Source: an uncultured Desulfovibrio sp. (GTDB lineage: Bacteria > Desulfobacterota > Desulfovibrionia > Desulfovibrionales > Desulfovibrionaceae). Taken from it: a stretch of 18,874 nucleotides of DNA. Positions 6,763 to 13,490 of this stretch are shown here, in pieces; position 1 is the first letter of the stretch, and each line of letters starts with the position of its first letter. Location of the stretch: assembly GCA_900553145.1 (NCBI GenBank), contig USCL01000038.1, positions 1 through 18,874 on the forward strand. The letters are read 5' to 3'. Both the position numbers and the translations under genes were made by a program. Under the pieces are notes generated by a model. The model was given only the letters and a program-made list of their open reading frames with translations. It was not told the origin of the DNA and did no database searches.

Positions 6763-8187
6763 GTGGGTCTTCCCTTGCGAAATTCCTTTTCCGCAGGCAC
6801 CATACTTATCAGCTTTATCTGCCTCTTCCTTGTTGTGGGGGGGATGTATTTCGTCAACAGCCGCCGCGAAGCCTCCCTCCTGATCCCCGAGAGCCCGCCC
6901 GCCGCCGTTTCCGCCGTGGCGCAACGCTTTCAGGAGCAGGTGCTCCCTTCCCTCTTGGCTTTGCAGGAACGGGCGAAAGGCGCCGTGGCCGTGCTCCCCG
7001 AGGAGCCCGCCCCGCAGGCAATGCCGGTGGGCGAAACCGCCGTCATTGCCGAGATGCAGCAGGTCCCGCTGGAGCAGGAGCCTCCCTCCGAGCCTTCCGT
7101 CATCAACGGCGTCATCGCCAAGGGCGACAGCGCTTCAGAACTGCTTTCTCCATATATGTCGGCTAATTCCGTCCAGCAGCTTCTGAATGTGACGCGAAAG
7201 CTCCACCCGCTCAACGATCTCCGTACAGGGCAGCCGTACACGCTGGTGTGCTCGCCGGACGGCGGGGATATGGAGCGCTTCGAATACGAGATCAACGACC
7301 GCAAGAAACTGATCGTTACGAAGACGGATGAAGGGCTTGTCGCTCACGTCGAACCGATAGTCTATGATTTCAGCCTTGTGCGAGTGAGCGGCACCATCCG
7401 TTCCAGCTTGTTCGAAACGCTTGCCTCCACCGGCGAATCCCCCATCCTTGCCGTGCGCATCGCGGATATTTTCGGTTCGGAGATCAACTTCATCAAAGAC
7501 TTGCGCGAAGGCGACAGCTTTTCCCTGCTGATCGAAAAGCGGTTCCGGGAGAACGATTTTAAAGGCTACGGCAAAGTGCTTGGGGCGACGTTCACCAATC
7601 AGGGCAAAACGTACGAAGCCTACAACTTCGCCACCGACGACGGGGAAACCTTTTTCAACGCCAAGGGCGAGAGCCTCAAAAAGACCCTCCTCAAAGCGCC
7701 GCTGGCGTTCACGCGGATTTCCTCGGGGTATTCCATGAACCGCAAGCATCCGATTTTTAAGACTCATAAGCCGCACCAGGGCGTCGATTACGCGGCTCCC
7801 TCCGGAACCCCCGTCAAGGCCGTCGGCGACGGCACGATCGAAAAGGCCGGATGGGGCAACGGCTATGGGAACATGGTCATCCTCAAGCATTCCGGCGGGC
7901 TGGAGTCCATGTATTCGCATCTTTCCGGCTTCGCGTCCGGCGCCAAGCGCGGGGCACGGGTCAGGCAGGGGCAGGTCATCGGCTATGTGGGCGCAACCGG
8001 ATACGCCACCGGCCCGCATCTGGATTTCCGCCTCAAACAGAACGGCAAATACATCAATCCCGCCAAGGTGGTGGCACCGCGCGGCGACAGCATCCCCCGC
8101 AACCGGATGAATGACTTCAAGCGGCGGAAAGCGCTGATCGGGGAGTACCTGAGCGGCAAACGCAGCCTGTCCGACTATAGCCGGTGA
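6763..8187 (+). CDS. M23 family metallopeptidase, MepM-like, membrane-anchored
   Basis: Probable peptidoglycan DD-endopeptidase, or activator of one, acting in the periplasm. From GTG 6763 it has 474 residues: a single transmembrane anchor at about 11-31, a Pro/Glu-rich linker, a middle region typical of MepM/YebA proteins (SGTIRSSLFETLASTG, DLREGDSFSLLIEKRF), and a C-terminal LytM/M23 domain with HQGVDYAAPSGTPVKAVGDG (HxxxD zinc ligands), MYSHLSGF and GYATGPHLDFRL. In LytM-type enzymes the last motif is HxH; here the second position reads Asp (HLD), a variant I believe also occurs in other bacteria, so catalysis is likely but not certain. The start is uncertain: the frame is open back to 6448, TTG codons at 6733 and 6775 are alternatives, and no strong Shine-Dalgarno marks any. 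It is divergent from dnaA. Confidence 0.88.
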   Translation: MGLPLRNSFSAGTILISFICLFLVVGGMYFVNSRREASLLIPESPPAAVSAVAQRFQEQVLPSLLALQERAKGAVAVLPEEPAPQAMPVGETAVIAEMQQVPLEQEPPSEPSVINGVIAKGDSASELLSPYMSANSVQQLLNVTRKLHPLNDLRTGQPYTLVCSPDGGDMERFEYEINDRKKLIVTKTDEGLVAHVEPIVYDFSLVRVSGTIRSSLFETLASTGESPILAVRIADIFGSEINFIKDLREGDSFSLLIEKRFRENDFKGYGKVLGATFTNQGKTYEAYNFATDDGETFFNAKGESLKKTLLKAPLAFTRISSGYSMNRKHPIFKTHKPHQGVDYAAPSGTPVKAVGDGTIEKAGWGNGYGNMVILKHSGGLESMYSHLSGFASGAKRGARVRQGQVIGYVGATGYATGPHLDFRLKQNGKYINPAKVVAPRGDSIPRNRMNDFKRRKALIGEYLSGKRSLSDYSR

Positions 8188-8578
8188 TCGGGGTGTGCAG
8201 AATAAAGCCTTTTCTTACAGTAAATTGGATTTGACGGGGGCGGTGATCCGGTTGGCGCGGGGTGAGCCCTTTTCTTGATGAAGAGTAAAATGTTACTATT
8301 GAGTACTGTGCTGTGGATTGAATGATGTTCCCATAGGAATAAACAATATTTTACAGTAGATAAAAGACAGTGTACTCGCAGGGCGGCGAAAAAAGGAACC
8401 GGGAGGTTCCTTTTTTTGGGTCTTCCGCAAGCGTGGCCTGGATGATAAAATGTGCCCCCACCACGTCATGAATGCCTTGCCGAAGGAGCTTCGCGCCAAG
8501 GAGGTTCCCCTTGTACGGGGCAACCCGCCCAAAAGCGGATCCTGCGGCTTTTTGAAAGGCAAACCATAAAGGATTTCC
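8188..8578. other. 391-bp intergenic region between the M23 peptidase gene and queA
   Basis: No credible gene. It contains the terminator at 8389-8417, two copies of TTACAGTA (near 8215 and 8351), and a weak DnaA-box relative TGTGGATTG at 8312-8320. Just upstream of queA a hairpin, GGTTCCCC (8503-8510) with GGGG-C-AACC (8517-8525, one bulge), would lie in the queA leader. A 33-codon ORF at 8468-8569 has no Shine-Dalgarno and was not accepted. Confidence 0.5.
8389..8417 (+). terminator. Rho-independent terminator (bidirectional)
   Basis: AAAAAAGGAACC (8389-8400) pairs perfectly with GGTTCCTTTTTT (8405-8416) around a GGGA tetraloop, and the T-tract continues to 8417. The A-tract on the left makes it competent in both directions. 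It lies about 200 nt after the M23 gene and 160 nt before queA. Confidence 0.85.
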
Positions 8579-9676
8579 ATGTTCTCCATCCCACAATCCG
8601 AAGCCGATGTCCTCCTTTCCTCCTACCGTTACGACTTGCCGCCCGAACGGATAGCCCAGCATCCCGGAGAGCGGGGGGCGTCGCGGCTTCTTGTCCTTGA
8701 CCGGGATACCGGAAAGCGTACGCATACCCATTTTTCCCATTTGCTCGGATACTTGCCGAAGGGCGCGCTGCTCATAGCCAACAATTCACGGGTTGTTCCG
8801 GCCAGGATGCTCGGCCAGCGCCCCACAGGCGGCAAAATGGAGTTTTTGTTGCTTACGCCCATGCCGTTGCTGGAGCGGCACGGAGAGGGGAGCGGCTGGC
8901 ATTGCGCCGAGGCCGACGGGCTGATCAAGCCCGCCAAGAACGCCCGGATAGGGGACAGCCTTCTTTTTGGGGATGATCTGCGCGTGGAGGTCCTTGCCAA
9001 GGGCGAGTTCGGGCGCCATCGGGTGCGCTTGCACTGGACGGGCGATATCCGCTCTATCTTTGAATCCCGGGGCCATCTGCCGTTGCCGCCGTACATCCGG
9101 CGCGAGGATACGCGGGATGACCGGGGGGCCTACCAGACCGTCTACGCCCGGGACGACAAGGCCGGTTCCGTGGCCGCGCCTACGGCTGGCCTGCATTTCA
9201 CCCCCGAATTACGCGCGCAAATGGCCTCTGCAGGCGTCGAATGGGCTGAAGTGACCCTCCATGTAGGATACGGCACGTTCAGCCCCGTACGCTGCGAGGA
9301 TATCCGCGAGCACGTCATGCATGAGGAATTTGTGGAAGTGCCGCAAGCCACGGTGGATGCCGTCGGGAAGGCGAAGGCCGAAGGGCGGCCCGTCATAGCC
9401 GTGGGTACGACTTCCGCCCGGACGCTCGAAGGCGTGGCAGGGGCGCATGGAGGCGTGCTAACGGCGTATCAAGGCTGGATCAATTGCTTTATCTGGCCCG
9501 GCTATACGTTCCATGTCATTGACGGGCTGATCACCAATTTCCATCTGCCCGAATCCACGCTGCTGATGCTCGTCTCGGCGTTGACGGGCCGGGAACGGAT
9601 GCTTGAGACGTATAACGAAGCTGTGAGGATGGGCTATCGTTTTTTCTCCTACGGCGACGCCATGCTTATCCGTTAG
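8579..9676 (+). CDS. queA: S-adenosylmethionine:tRNA ribosyltransferase-isomerase
   Basis: Transfers and isomerises the ribosyl moiety of SAM onto preQ1 in tRNA, giving epoxyqueuosine, the penultimate step of queuosine synthesis in the cytoplasm. The 365-residue product has the usual QueA length and its conserved blocks in order: YDLPPERIAQHP and SRLLVLDRDTG at the N-terminus, NNSRVVPARMLG, GHLPLPPYIRRED, YQTVYARDDKAGSVAAPTAG with LHFTPEL, THLVGYGTF-like TLHVGYGTFSPV, ITNFHLPESTLLMLVSALTG, and the terminal GYRFFSYGDAMLI. The ATG at 8579 is preceded by AAAGGA about 6 nt upstream. No other queuosine gene is nearby. It may be read together with the two micro-ORFs downstream, although a weak hairpin at 9685-9701 separates them. 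Confidence 0.97.
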   Translation: MFSIPQSEADVLLSSYRYDLPPERIAQHPGERGASRLLVLDRDTGKRTHTHFSHLLGYLPKGALLIANNSRVVPARMLGQRPTGGKMEFLLLTPMPLLERHGEGSGWHCAEADGLIKPAKNARIGDSLLFGDDLRVEVLAKGEFGRHRVRLHWTGDIRSIFESRGHLPLPPYIRREDTRDDRGAYQTVYARDDKAGSVAAPTAGLHFTPELRAQMASAGVEWAEVTLHVGYGTFSPVRCEDIREHVMHEEFVEVPQATVDAVGKAKAEGRPVIAVGTTSARTLEGVAGAHGGVLTAYQGWINCFIWPGYTFHVIDGLITNFHLPESTLLMLVSALTGRERMLETYNEAVRMGYRFFSYGDAMLIR

Positions 9677-9684
9677 ATTTGCCA

Positions 9685-9707
9685 AACGGCTTCTTGCCGT
9701 TATCTTT
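9685..9707 (+). terminator. Weak hairpin after queA
   Basis: AACGGC (9685-9690) and GCCGTT (9696-9701) form a 6-bp stem with a TTCTT loop, followed by ATCTTTT. It starts 8 nt after the queA stop. The short stem and T-tract suggest weak or partial termination before the micro-ORFs. Confidence 0.35.
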
Positions 9708-9741
9708 TAGGGAACAGCAACTTGTTACGGGAGGGGCTTGC

Positions 9742-9906
9742 ATGTGGGAAACGCTTTTTCTGATTCTGGCGATTGCCGCGGCGCTGGTGATCCTGCGGCT
9801 GGCAAAAAAGGCGGGATTGGACATCATGCCTTGTGGTTGAGGCGTCCGGGCGGTTCCCCGTGCGGAAACCGAGAAGAAGGATGACAATCACCTTGTTATT
9901 AAGTAG
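9742..9906 (+). CDS. Small single-pass membrane protein with an in-frame UGA (possible selenocysteine)
   Basis: An ATG at 9742 with GGAGGGG about 6 nt upstream opens a 32-residue peptide with a hydrophobic segment at about 5-20 followed by LAKK, ending at UGA 9838-9840. The same frame continues 21 sense codons to TAG at 9904. Read through, the 54-residue product aligns without gaps to the next ORF: 16 of the first 44 positions are identical, including Gly34, Ala37, Pro39 and Glu44 beyond the UGA. The local sequence would be PCG-U-G, a Cys two residues before the UGA position, as in CxU redox motifs. A hairpin (9851-9871) with loop GTGC at 9860-9863 starts about 11 nt after the UGA, as in bacterial SECIS elements. 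Alternatives are a genuine 32-residue protein or a nonsense mutation. I do not recognise the family. Confidence 0.5.
9851..9871 (+). promoter_or_regulatory. SECIS-like hairpin downstream of the in-frame UGA
   Basis: CGGTT (9851-9855) pairs with AACCG (9867-9871), and CC (9858-9859) pairs with GG (9864-9865) across a small internal loop, leaving an apical loop GTGC (9860-9863). The loop begins 20 nt after the UGA. Known bacterial SECIS elements are short stem-loops whose apical loop lies roughly 16-37 nt after the UGA and has a G among its first loop bases, and this fits. Hairpins this small are common by chance in GC-rich DNA. Confidence 0.35.
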
Positions 9907-9911
9907 ATGTT

Positions 9912-10091
9912 ATGATTGAAAATATTATACTTATTATTGTGCTGGCCGTTACTGTGGGTATTCTCTGGCTCGCCAAGCGGCATGGCATCGTGATGCGTCC
10001 CGAGGCCGACGGGCTTGAAGCCCTCCCGAAAGAACTTCACGAAGCCGAAATGCGTGAAAAGGAAATAAACAAAAAACTATATGATTCTTAG
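9912..10091 (+). CDS. Small single-pass membrane protein, paralog of the preceding micro-ORF
   Basis: A 59-residue product with a very hydrophobic segment at about 4-21 (IIENIIL-type start, ILWLAKRHG at the cytoplasmic edge) and a charged, Glu/Lys-rich helical tail. It has Asp33 where the upstream paralog has the UGA codon and no cysteine. The ATG at 9912 is 5 nt after the TAG of the extended upstream frame. Its own Shine-Dalgarno is poor, so translational coupling to ribosomes that read through the UGA would make sense. A 12-codon ORF (9881-9918) also ends across this ATG. A good terminator follows at 10145. The function is unknown; the paralog's conservation supports real coding. Confidence 0.6.
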   Translation: MIENIILIIVLAVTVGILWLAKRHGIVMRPEADGLEALPKELHEAEMREKEINKKLYDS

Positions 10092-10144
10092 GTGTTGCTT
10101 GAGTTAAGAACATGGAATAAACAGTTTTACGCACACATGATAGC

Positions 10145-10179
10145 GCCCTCCCTTATAAGAAAAAGGGAGGGCTTTTTTT
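10145..10179 (+). terminator. Rho-independent terminator of the micro-ORF pair
   Basis: GCCCTCCCTT (10145-10154) and AAGGGAGGGC (10163-10172) form a perfect 10-bp stem with an 8-nt loop, followed by seven T. It ends the rightward unit that includes the two micro-ORFs and perhaps queA. Confidence 0.9.
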
Positions 10180-10606
10180 GTGCTTTCTCCATGACGGCCA
10201 GATGGCTTTGTTCTTAAAACGCCTCGATGGAAATGAAATGTATTTTTTTGTTTATTATTCTATATGATTAATATACTTATGAACAGAGTATGCTCAAGAT
10301 TACGAACAAAAAATGAATAAGGCTCTCCATGAGTATTCGGATGCACATGGATATGGAGGTGAAAACTGATTTTATCTTTTTTTTTCAGTATGTTTTTTAA
10401 GTTATGCACATAAAAGAAACAGAGATACGAACAAAAAGCGGAATGCTTTTTTCCTTACATCCGAGGACAAGCAGGGGAAATTTTTTAGAAAAGTTGATAG
10501 ATATATATTTATTTCAATATATTGTGTATGTTGCGAACAGGATATAAACAATATTATGCACATTAATGCAGGGCGCAGAACAACACGCCTATCCCCATGT
10601 TGATAT
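10180..10606. other. AT-rich gene-free block with several DnaA-box-like 9-mers
   Basis: This stretch is strikingly AT-rich compared with the GC-rich genes around it, with runs such as GATAGATATATATTTATTTC near 10497. TTATGCACA, which fits the relaxed box TTATNCACA, occurs at 10402-10410 and 10554-10562; GGATGCACA is at 10339-10347 and TTACGCACA just outside at 10127-10135. ACGAACAAAAA is repeated at 10302 and 10427, with relatives at 10279 and 10531. Tiny ORFs (for example 18 codons at 10313) lack Shine-Dalgarno sequences. It lies between two terminators facing each other. It could be an origin element, a regulatory region, or a short acquired segment. Confidence 0.45.
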
Positions 10607-10607
10607 G

Positions 10608-10629
10608 AAAAAAGCCTCCGGATGGAGGC
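10608..10629 (-). terminator. Rho-independent terminator after the HD-domain gene
   Basis: Read on the minus strand, GCCTCC, a GATCC-like tetraloop region (ATCC) and GGAGGC are followed by six T (10613-10608). It lies about 40 nt beyond the stop of the HD-domain gene. Confidence 0.85.
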
Positions 10630-10668
10630 TTTGTCATCTGTTGGGTGTAAAGAAGGAAATCGGAAAAT

Positions 10669-11277
10669 TCAGCTTTTCCGTTCCCACCAGTTGCGATCGG
10701 GGCCGAGATACCACCAGTCGGTATGATCGGTTTTGAGGATCGTCTGGGCAAGCTCTTTGGCGATATCCGTACGCAGCCGCTCCACGGCGCTTTCGAGCCA
10801 CTTGTCGGCGTAACGGTTCCCGAGGTCGCTTTCGCGTTTCAGGTTAAGGATCAGATCAAGCTGGTCGGCATCATGGGCAAGCAGCGATTCAGGCGTGGCT
10901 CGGTCGGCATGTTCGTCCCATATGGACATGATGTCCCTTTCCAAGCCGGTTCCTTCCACTGCGTCTTCCAGCGCCTCACGTTCCCGTGAAGTGTCGTAGA
11001 GGCGGTTTACGTAATTGAAGTCACCGGTGCGGGCTTCCGGCAGGTCGTGGAAGAGGCAGAGCATGACCGTGCGGGCTGCGTCGGCTCCAGTCTTCTGGGC
11101 CAAAACGTAGCCAATAACGGCCGTCCGGTGCGAATGTTCGGCCACGGTCTCCTGACCGGAGCCCAGAAATTGGTAACCACTCCGAGGCGTGTGGCGGAGC
11201 ATCCCCACTTCGTTAAGAAAATCCGTGAGACGCTGCATGGCGTCCCGTTGCTTGATCTGTTCTGCTGACATCGACAT
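10669..11277 (-). CDS. HD-domain phosphohydrolase, HDDC2/YfbR-like 5'-deoxynucleotidase
   Basis: Probably dephosphorylates deoxyribonucleoside 5'-monophosphates, a cytoplasmic metal-dependent reaction. The 202-residue product has the HD-domain ligands in order: EHSHR (His48), CLFHDLPEARTGD (His77, Asp78, with the following Glu and GD typical of this branch), and HDADQLD (around Asp136-Asp138). YfbR of E. coli is about 199 residues and human HDDC2 about 204, so the length fits. The C-terminus ends DWWYLGPDRNWWERKS. The reading frame begins ATG-TCG-ATG, and ATG 11271 with AGG 7 nt upstream may be the true start rather than 11277. It is a monocistronic leftward gene with a clear terminator. Substrate preference cannot be read from sequence. 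Confidence 0.88.
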   Translation of the reverse strand: MSMSAEQIKQRDAMQRLTDFLNEVGMLRHTPRSGYQFLGSGQETVAEHSHRTAVIGYVLAQKTGADAARTVMLCLFHDLPEARTGDFNYVNRLYDTSREREALEDAVEGTGLERDIMSIWDEHADRATPESLLAHDADQLDLILNLKRESDLGNRYADKWLESAVERLRTDIAKELAQTILKTDHTDWWYLGPDRNWWERKS

Positions 11278-11348
11278 ACCTAATAGTGTTTGCTCGTTTC
11301 GTTAATCTAAGAACACGGAGGGGAGGAGGGTGGGATTGAAAAGATCTT

Positions 11349-11376
11349 GAGAGCTTCTGATCTGTAGGAAGCTCTC
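11349..11376. repeat. Perfect 9-bp inverted repeat between the flavoprotein and HD-domain genes
   Basis: GAGAGCTTC (11349-11357) and GAAGCTCTC (11368-11376) pair around a 10-nt loop. It lies about 125 nt past the flavoprotein stop and 70 nt upstream of the HD gene. No T-tract follows on either strand, so terminator or operator are both possible. Confidence 0.35.
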
Positions 11377-11499
11377 CGAGTTATTTGAAGGAAGTAAGAG
11401 AATTTTTTGGAAAACAAAAGCTGATGAAGTGAAATCCCGCATCTTCCCCTGCCGGTACAATGTACGCGTCGGGCATAAAGTGCTTGATATTCGCTTTGA

Positions 11500-12675
11500 T
11501 TAACGGCTATTTTTCCAGCTTTCTCCAACGGCTTTGCCGGATGCCCATGCCCAGTGTAGATTGTAACCGCCTAGTAACCCTGTGACGTCGAGCACCTCGC
11601 CGGCGAAGTACAGGCCGGGCTGTTTACGGCTTTCGAGGGTGCGCGGGTTGACGTCGCTGGTATCCACCCCCCCGGCTGCGGCTTCGGCCTGCCCCATGCC
11701 TTCCGAACGTGTTGGTGTTACCATGTGGTCATGTATGCGCAGTGAAAGGAGTTCCCTATCCTTTTTAGCCAGTTGCGCGATTTTTCGCACAGCCAGCGAT
11801 TCCGGGATAAGCCGTTCGGCCAGCCGGGTAGGGAGCATTTTCTTGAACAGCCCCATAACCGTGCTTTTGCCGTGCTCTGGCTGGTGCATGAGCTCCAGCG
11901 CCGGGTGGCCGGGCAGAAAGTCGATATGCAATGTCTCGCCCTGCCGCCAGAAGCAGGATGCCTGAAGGGCGGCGGGGCCGCTCAGCCCCTTGTGCGTGAA
12001 GAGGAGGGGGTAGTGGAAGGCACGCCCTCCGACTGAAACCGAAACGGGCAGGCTGACGCCCGCAAGGCCGTGCAAGGGCCATGATTCAGGTAGGATCAGA
12101 GGGGCAAGTACTGGACGCACAGGGATGACTTTATGGCCCCACTGGCGGGCTAGGCGCATGCCTCCATCCGTCGCCCCGCAGGCGGGCCATGCGGGGCTTC
12201 CCGTGGCGATGACGAGGCGCGGGGCTTGTACCGTGCCGCCGGATGTTTCCACAGAGAACAGGCCGTCCCCATATCGGATTTCTCCAACCGTGCGGTTGAG
12301 CAGCAATTCCGTCCCTGCGTCACGGCAGGCGGCTGCCAGCGCTTCCACAAGCCGGGCGGCCTGTACCGTGCAGAAAATCTGCCCGTACTCGCGTTCTTCC
12401 CATTCGATGCCGAATGATGCCAGCATGCTCAGGACAAAATCCGTCGGGCAGCGCTTAAGCAGGACATCCGGGAAGCCTTTCTGCGTGCCCACGTACCATT
12501 CCGAAGATATATACCGATTGGTAACGTTTCCTTTGCCGCCTCCGGCAAGGCGCACTTTACGTCCGGCGACAGGGCTATGGTCGATGACGGCGCAGGAAAA
12601 CCCCCGGCGTCCGGCGGTCATGGCGCACATGAGCCCGGCGGCCCCTGCTCCGAGGATGACGGCGTCGCGGATCAT
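11500..12675 (-). CDS. NAD(P)/FAD-dependent oxidoreductase, HI0933/BaiN (YhiN) family
   Basis: A flavoprotein of about the usual family length (391 residues; ~390-400). The FAD-binding Rossmann motif is at the N-terminus (ILGAGAAGLMCAMTAG, about 7-22), followed by the family signature RLAGGGKGNVTN, then IATGSPAWP, LLFTHKGLSGPAALQAS, and the C-terminal GLYFAGEVLDVTGLLGGYNL motif with WAWASG, which closes over FAD. Family members include BaiN of bile-acid dehydroxylating clostridia, but most have no defined substrate, and none is assigned here. The ATG at 12675 overlaps the stop of the darP homolog by 4 bp (ATGA), so the two are translationally coupled in one leftward operon. Confidence 0.92.
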   Translation of the reverse strand: MIRDAVILGAGAAGLMCAMTAGRRGFSCAVIDHSPVAGRKVRLAGGGKGNVTNRYISSEWYVGTQKGFPDVLLKRCPTDFVLSMLASFGIEWEEREYGQIFCTVQAARLVEALAAACRDAGTELLLNRTVGEIRYGDGLFSVETSGGTVQAPRLVIATGSPAWPACGATDGGMRLARQWGHKVIPVRPVLAPLILPESWPLHGLAGVSLPVSVSVGGRAFHYPLLFTHKGLSGPAALQASCFWRQGETLHIDFLPGHPALELMHQPEHGKSTVMGLFKKMLPTRLAERLIPESLAVRKIAQLAKKDRELLSLRIHDHMVTPTRSEGMGQAEAAAGGVDTSDVNPRTLESRKQPGLYFAGEVLDVTGLLGGYNLHWAWASGKAVGESWKNSR

Positions 12676-13208
12676 TGTCCGGCAGGGAGGCTTTTGAGCT
12701 TACGGAACAGAGCCCGGTAAGCATGCGGCGGGCGGCCGTGTTCGCGTTCGTTGCGGGCCTTTGCCGTGAGGTCACGGAGTTCGGCGGCGTCTTCGGAGGC
12801 GAAGGCGGCAAGCAGCGCGTCCAGTTCCGCATCGGTAGCGAGCATCAGGTCGTCGCGCAGTTTTTCGGAGTGCTTGAAGCTGGCTGTTTCGCCCGCGTGC
12901 CCAAGCTTGAGGGCATCGAGGGCATCGCGTACGGCTTGCGGTTCCGCTTCCTCGCGCATCAGGCGGCCAATATACTGCATCTGCCTGCGGCGGCCTTCAT
13001 GCGAACTGAGGCGCTGCCATTCGAGAACGGCTTCGCGGATGTCGGGCGTGATCGGCATTCTGGCGAGCACGGACGAACCGAGGGCGGCGAGTTCTTCGCC
13101 CATGCGCTGAAGCGCGGTGCTATCCCTTTTTTTCTGAGAACGGCTCGGGCGGTCGTCGTCAAATTCCGAATCGTTTGTGTCCCACTGGTAACGTTTTTTC
13201 GGCGGCAT
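12672..13208 (-). CDS. darP: DarP/YjgA family (DUF615) ribosome-associated protein
   Basis: Homolog of E. coli YjgA, a protein of late large-subunit ribosome assembly that binds 50S particles. The 178-residue product matches family length (about 180). It has an acidic, low-complexity start (SEFDDDRPSRSQKKRD), the conserved KKRD...ALQRMGEELAALG segment, a MPITPDIREAVLEWQRL segment, and the basic RRRQMQYIGRLMR motif that defines DUF615; the rest is helical. The ATG at 13208 has no strong Shine-Dalgarno. It overlaps the downstream flavoprotein start by 4 bp. The family is mainly proteobacterial. I am confident of the family, less so that the ribosomal role is conserved here. Confidence 0.9.
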   Translation of the reverse strand: MPPKKRYQWDTNDSEFDDDRPSRSQKKRDSTALQRMGEELAALGSSVLARMPITPDIREAVLEWQRLSSHEGRRRQMQYIGRLMREEAEPQAVRDALDALKLGHAGETASFKHSEKLRDDLMLATDAELDALLAAFASEDAAELRDLTAKARNEREHGRPPHAYRALFRKLKSLPAGQ

Positions 13209-13426
13209 GGCTTGTCGGTGAGGTTGAATGTTGCGGAGGAAGGTTTTTTGGGAAAAAGCGTCTTTCTCCGAAGGGCCTCGTGCAAAAGTTTTGATTTGCT
13301 GAGGGGATACAATAAGAAGGTTCCGAAGGGCAACTTATGTTGCTTAGCGGTCACTTATTTTGAGAGTAATCCTTGACGGAAAAGGGCTGTCCTGAAAAAC
13401 GAGGGCCGTTGGAAGAGGCAGGGTAT

Positions 13427-13471
13427 GGGAGGGGCGGGAAGCCCTTCCTCAGAAAGGTTCCCCGCCCCTCC
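13427..13471. terminator. G/C-rich inverted repeat after pyrD, probable bidirectional terminator
   Basis: GGGAGGGGCGGGAA (13427-13440) pairs with TTCCCCGCCCCTCC (13458-13471) with one bulged C. The inner part CCCTTCC...AGAAAGG matches the other long elements of this window. On the + strand CTCTTTTTCC follows. It begins 20 nt after the pyrD stop on the minus strand. The rest of the 13209-13490 gap shows no gene. Confidence 0.6.
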
Positions 13472-13490
13472 TCTTTTTCCGTCAATGCGA

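Noticed and set aside
8468..8569. 33-codon ORF just upstream of queA
   Set aside because: No Shine-Dalgarno, no recognisable features, and it overlaps the leader hairpin; chance ORF more likely.
9881..9918. 12-codon ORF overlapping the start of the second micro-ORF
   Set aside because: Its GAAGAAGG abuts the ATG with no spacing, and the overlapping frame of the first micro-ORF is better supported by paralogy.
10313..10369. 18-codon ORF in the AT-rich block
   Set aside because: No ribosome binding site and preceded directly by an A-run; nothing distinguishes it from chance.
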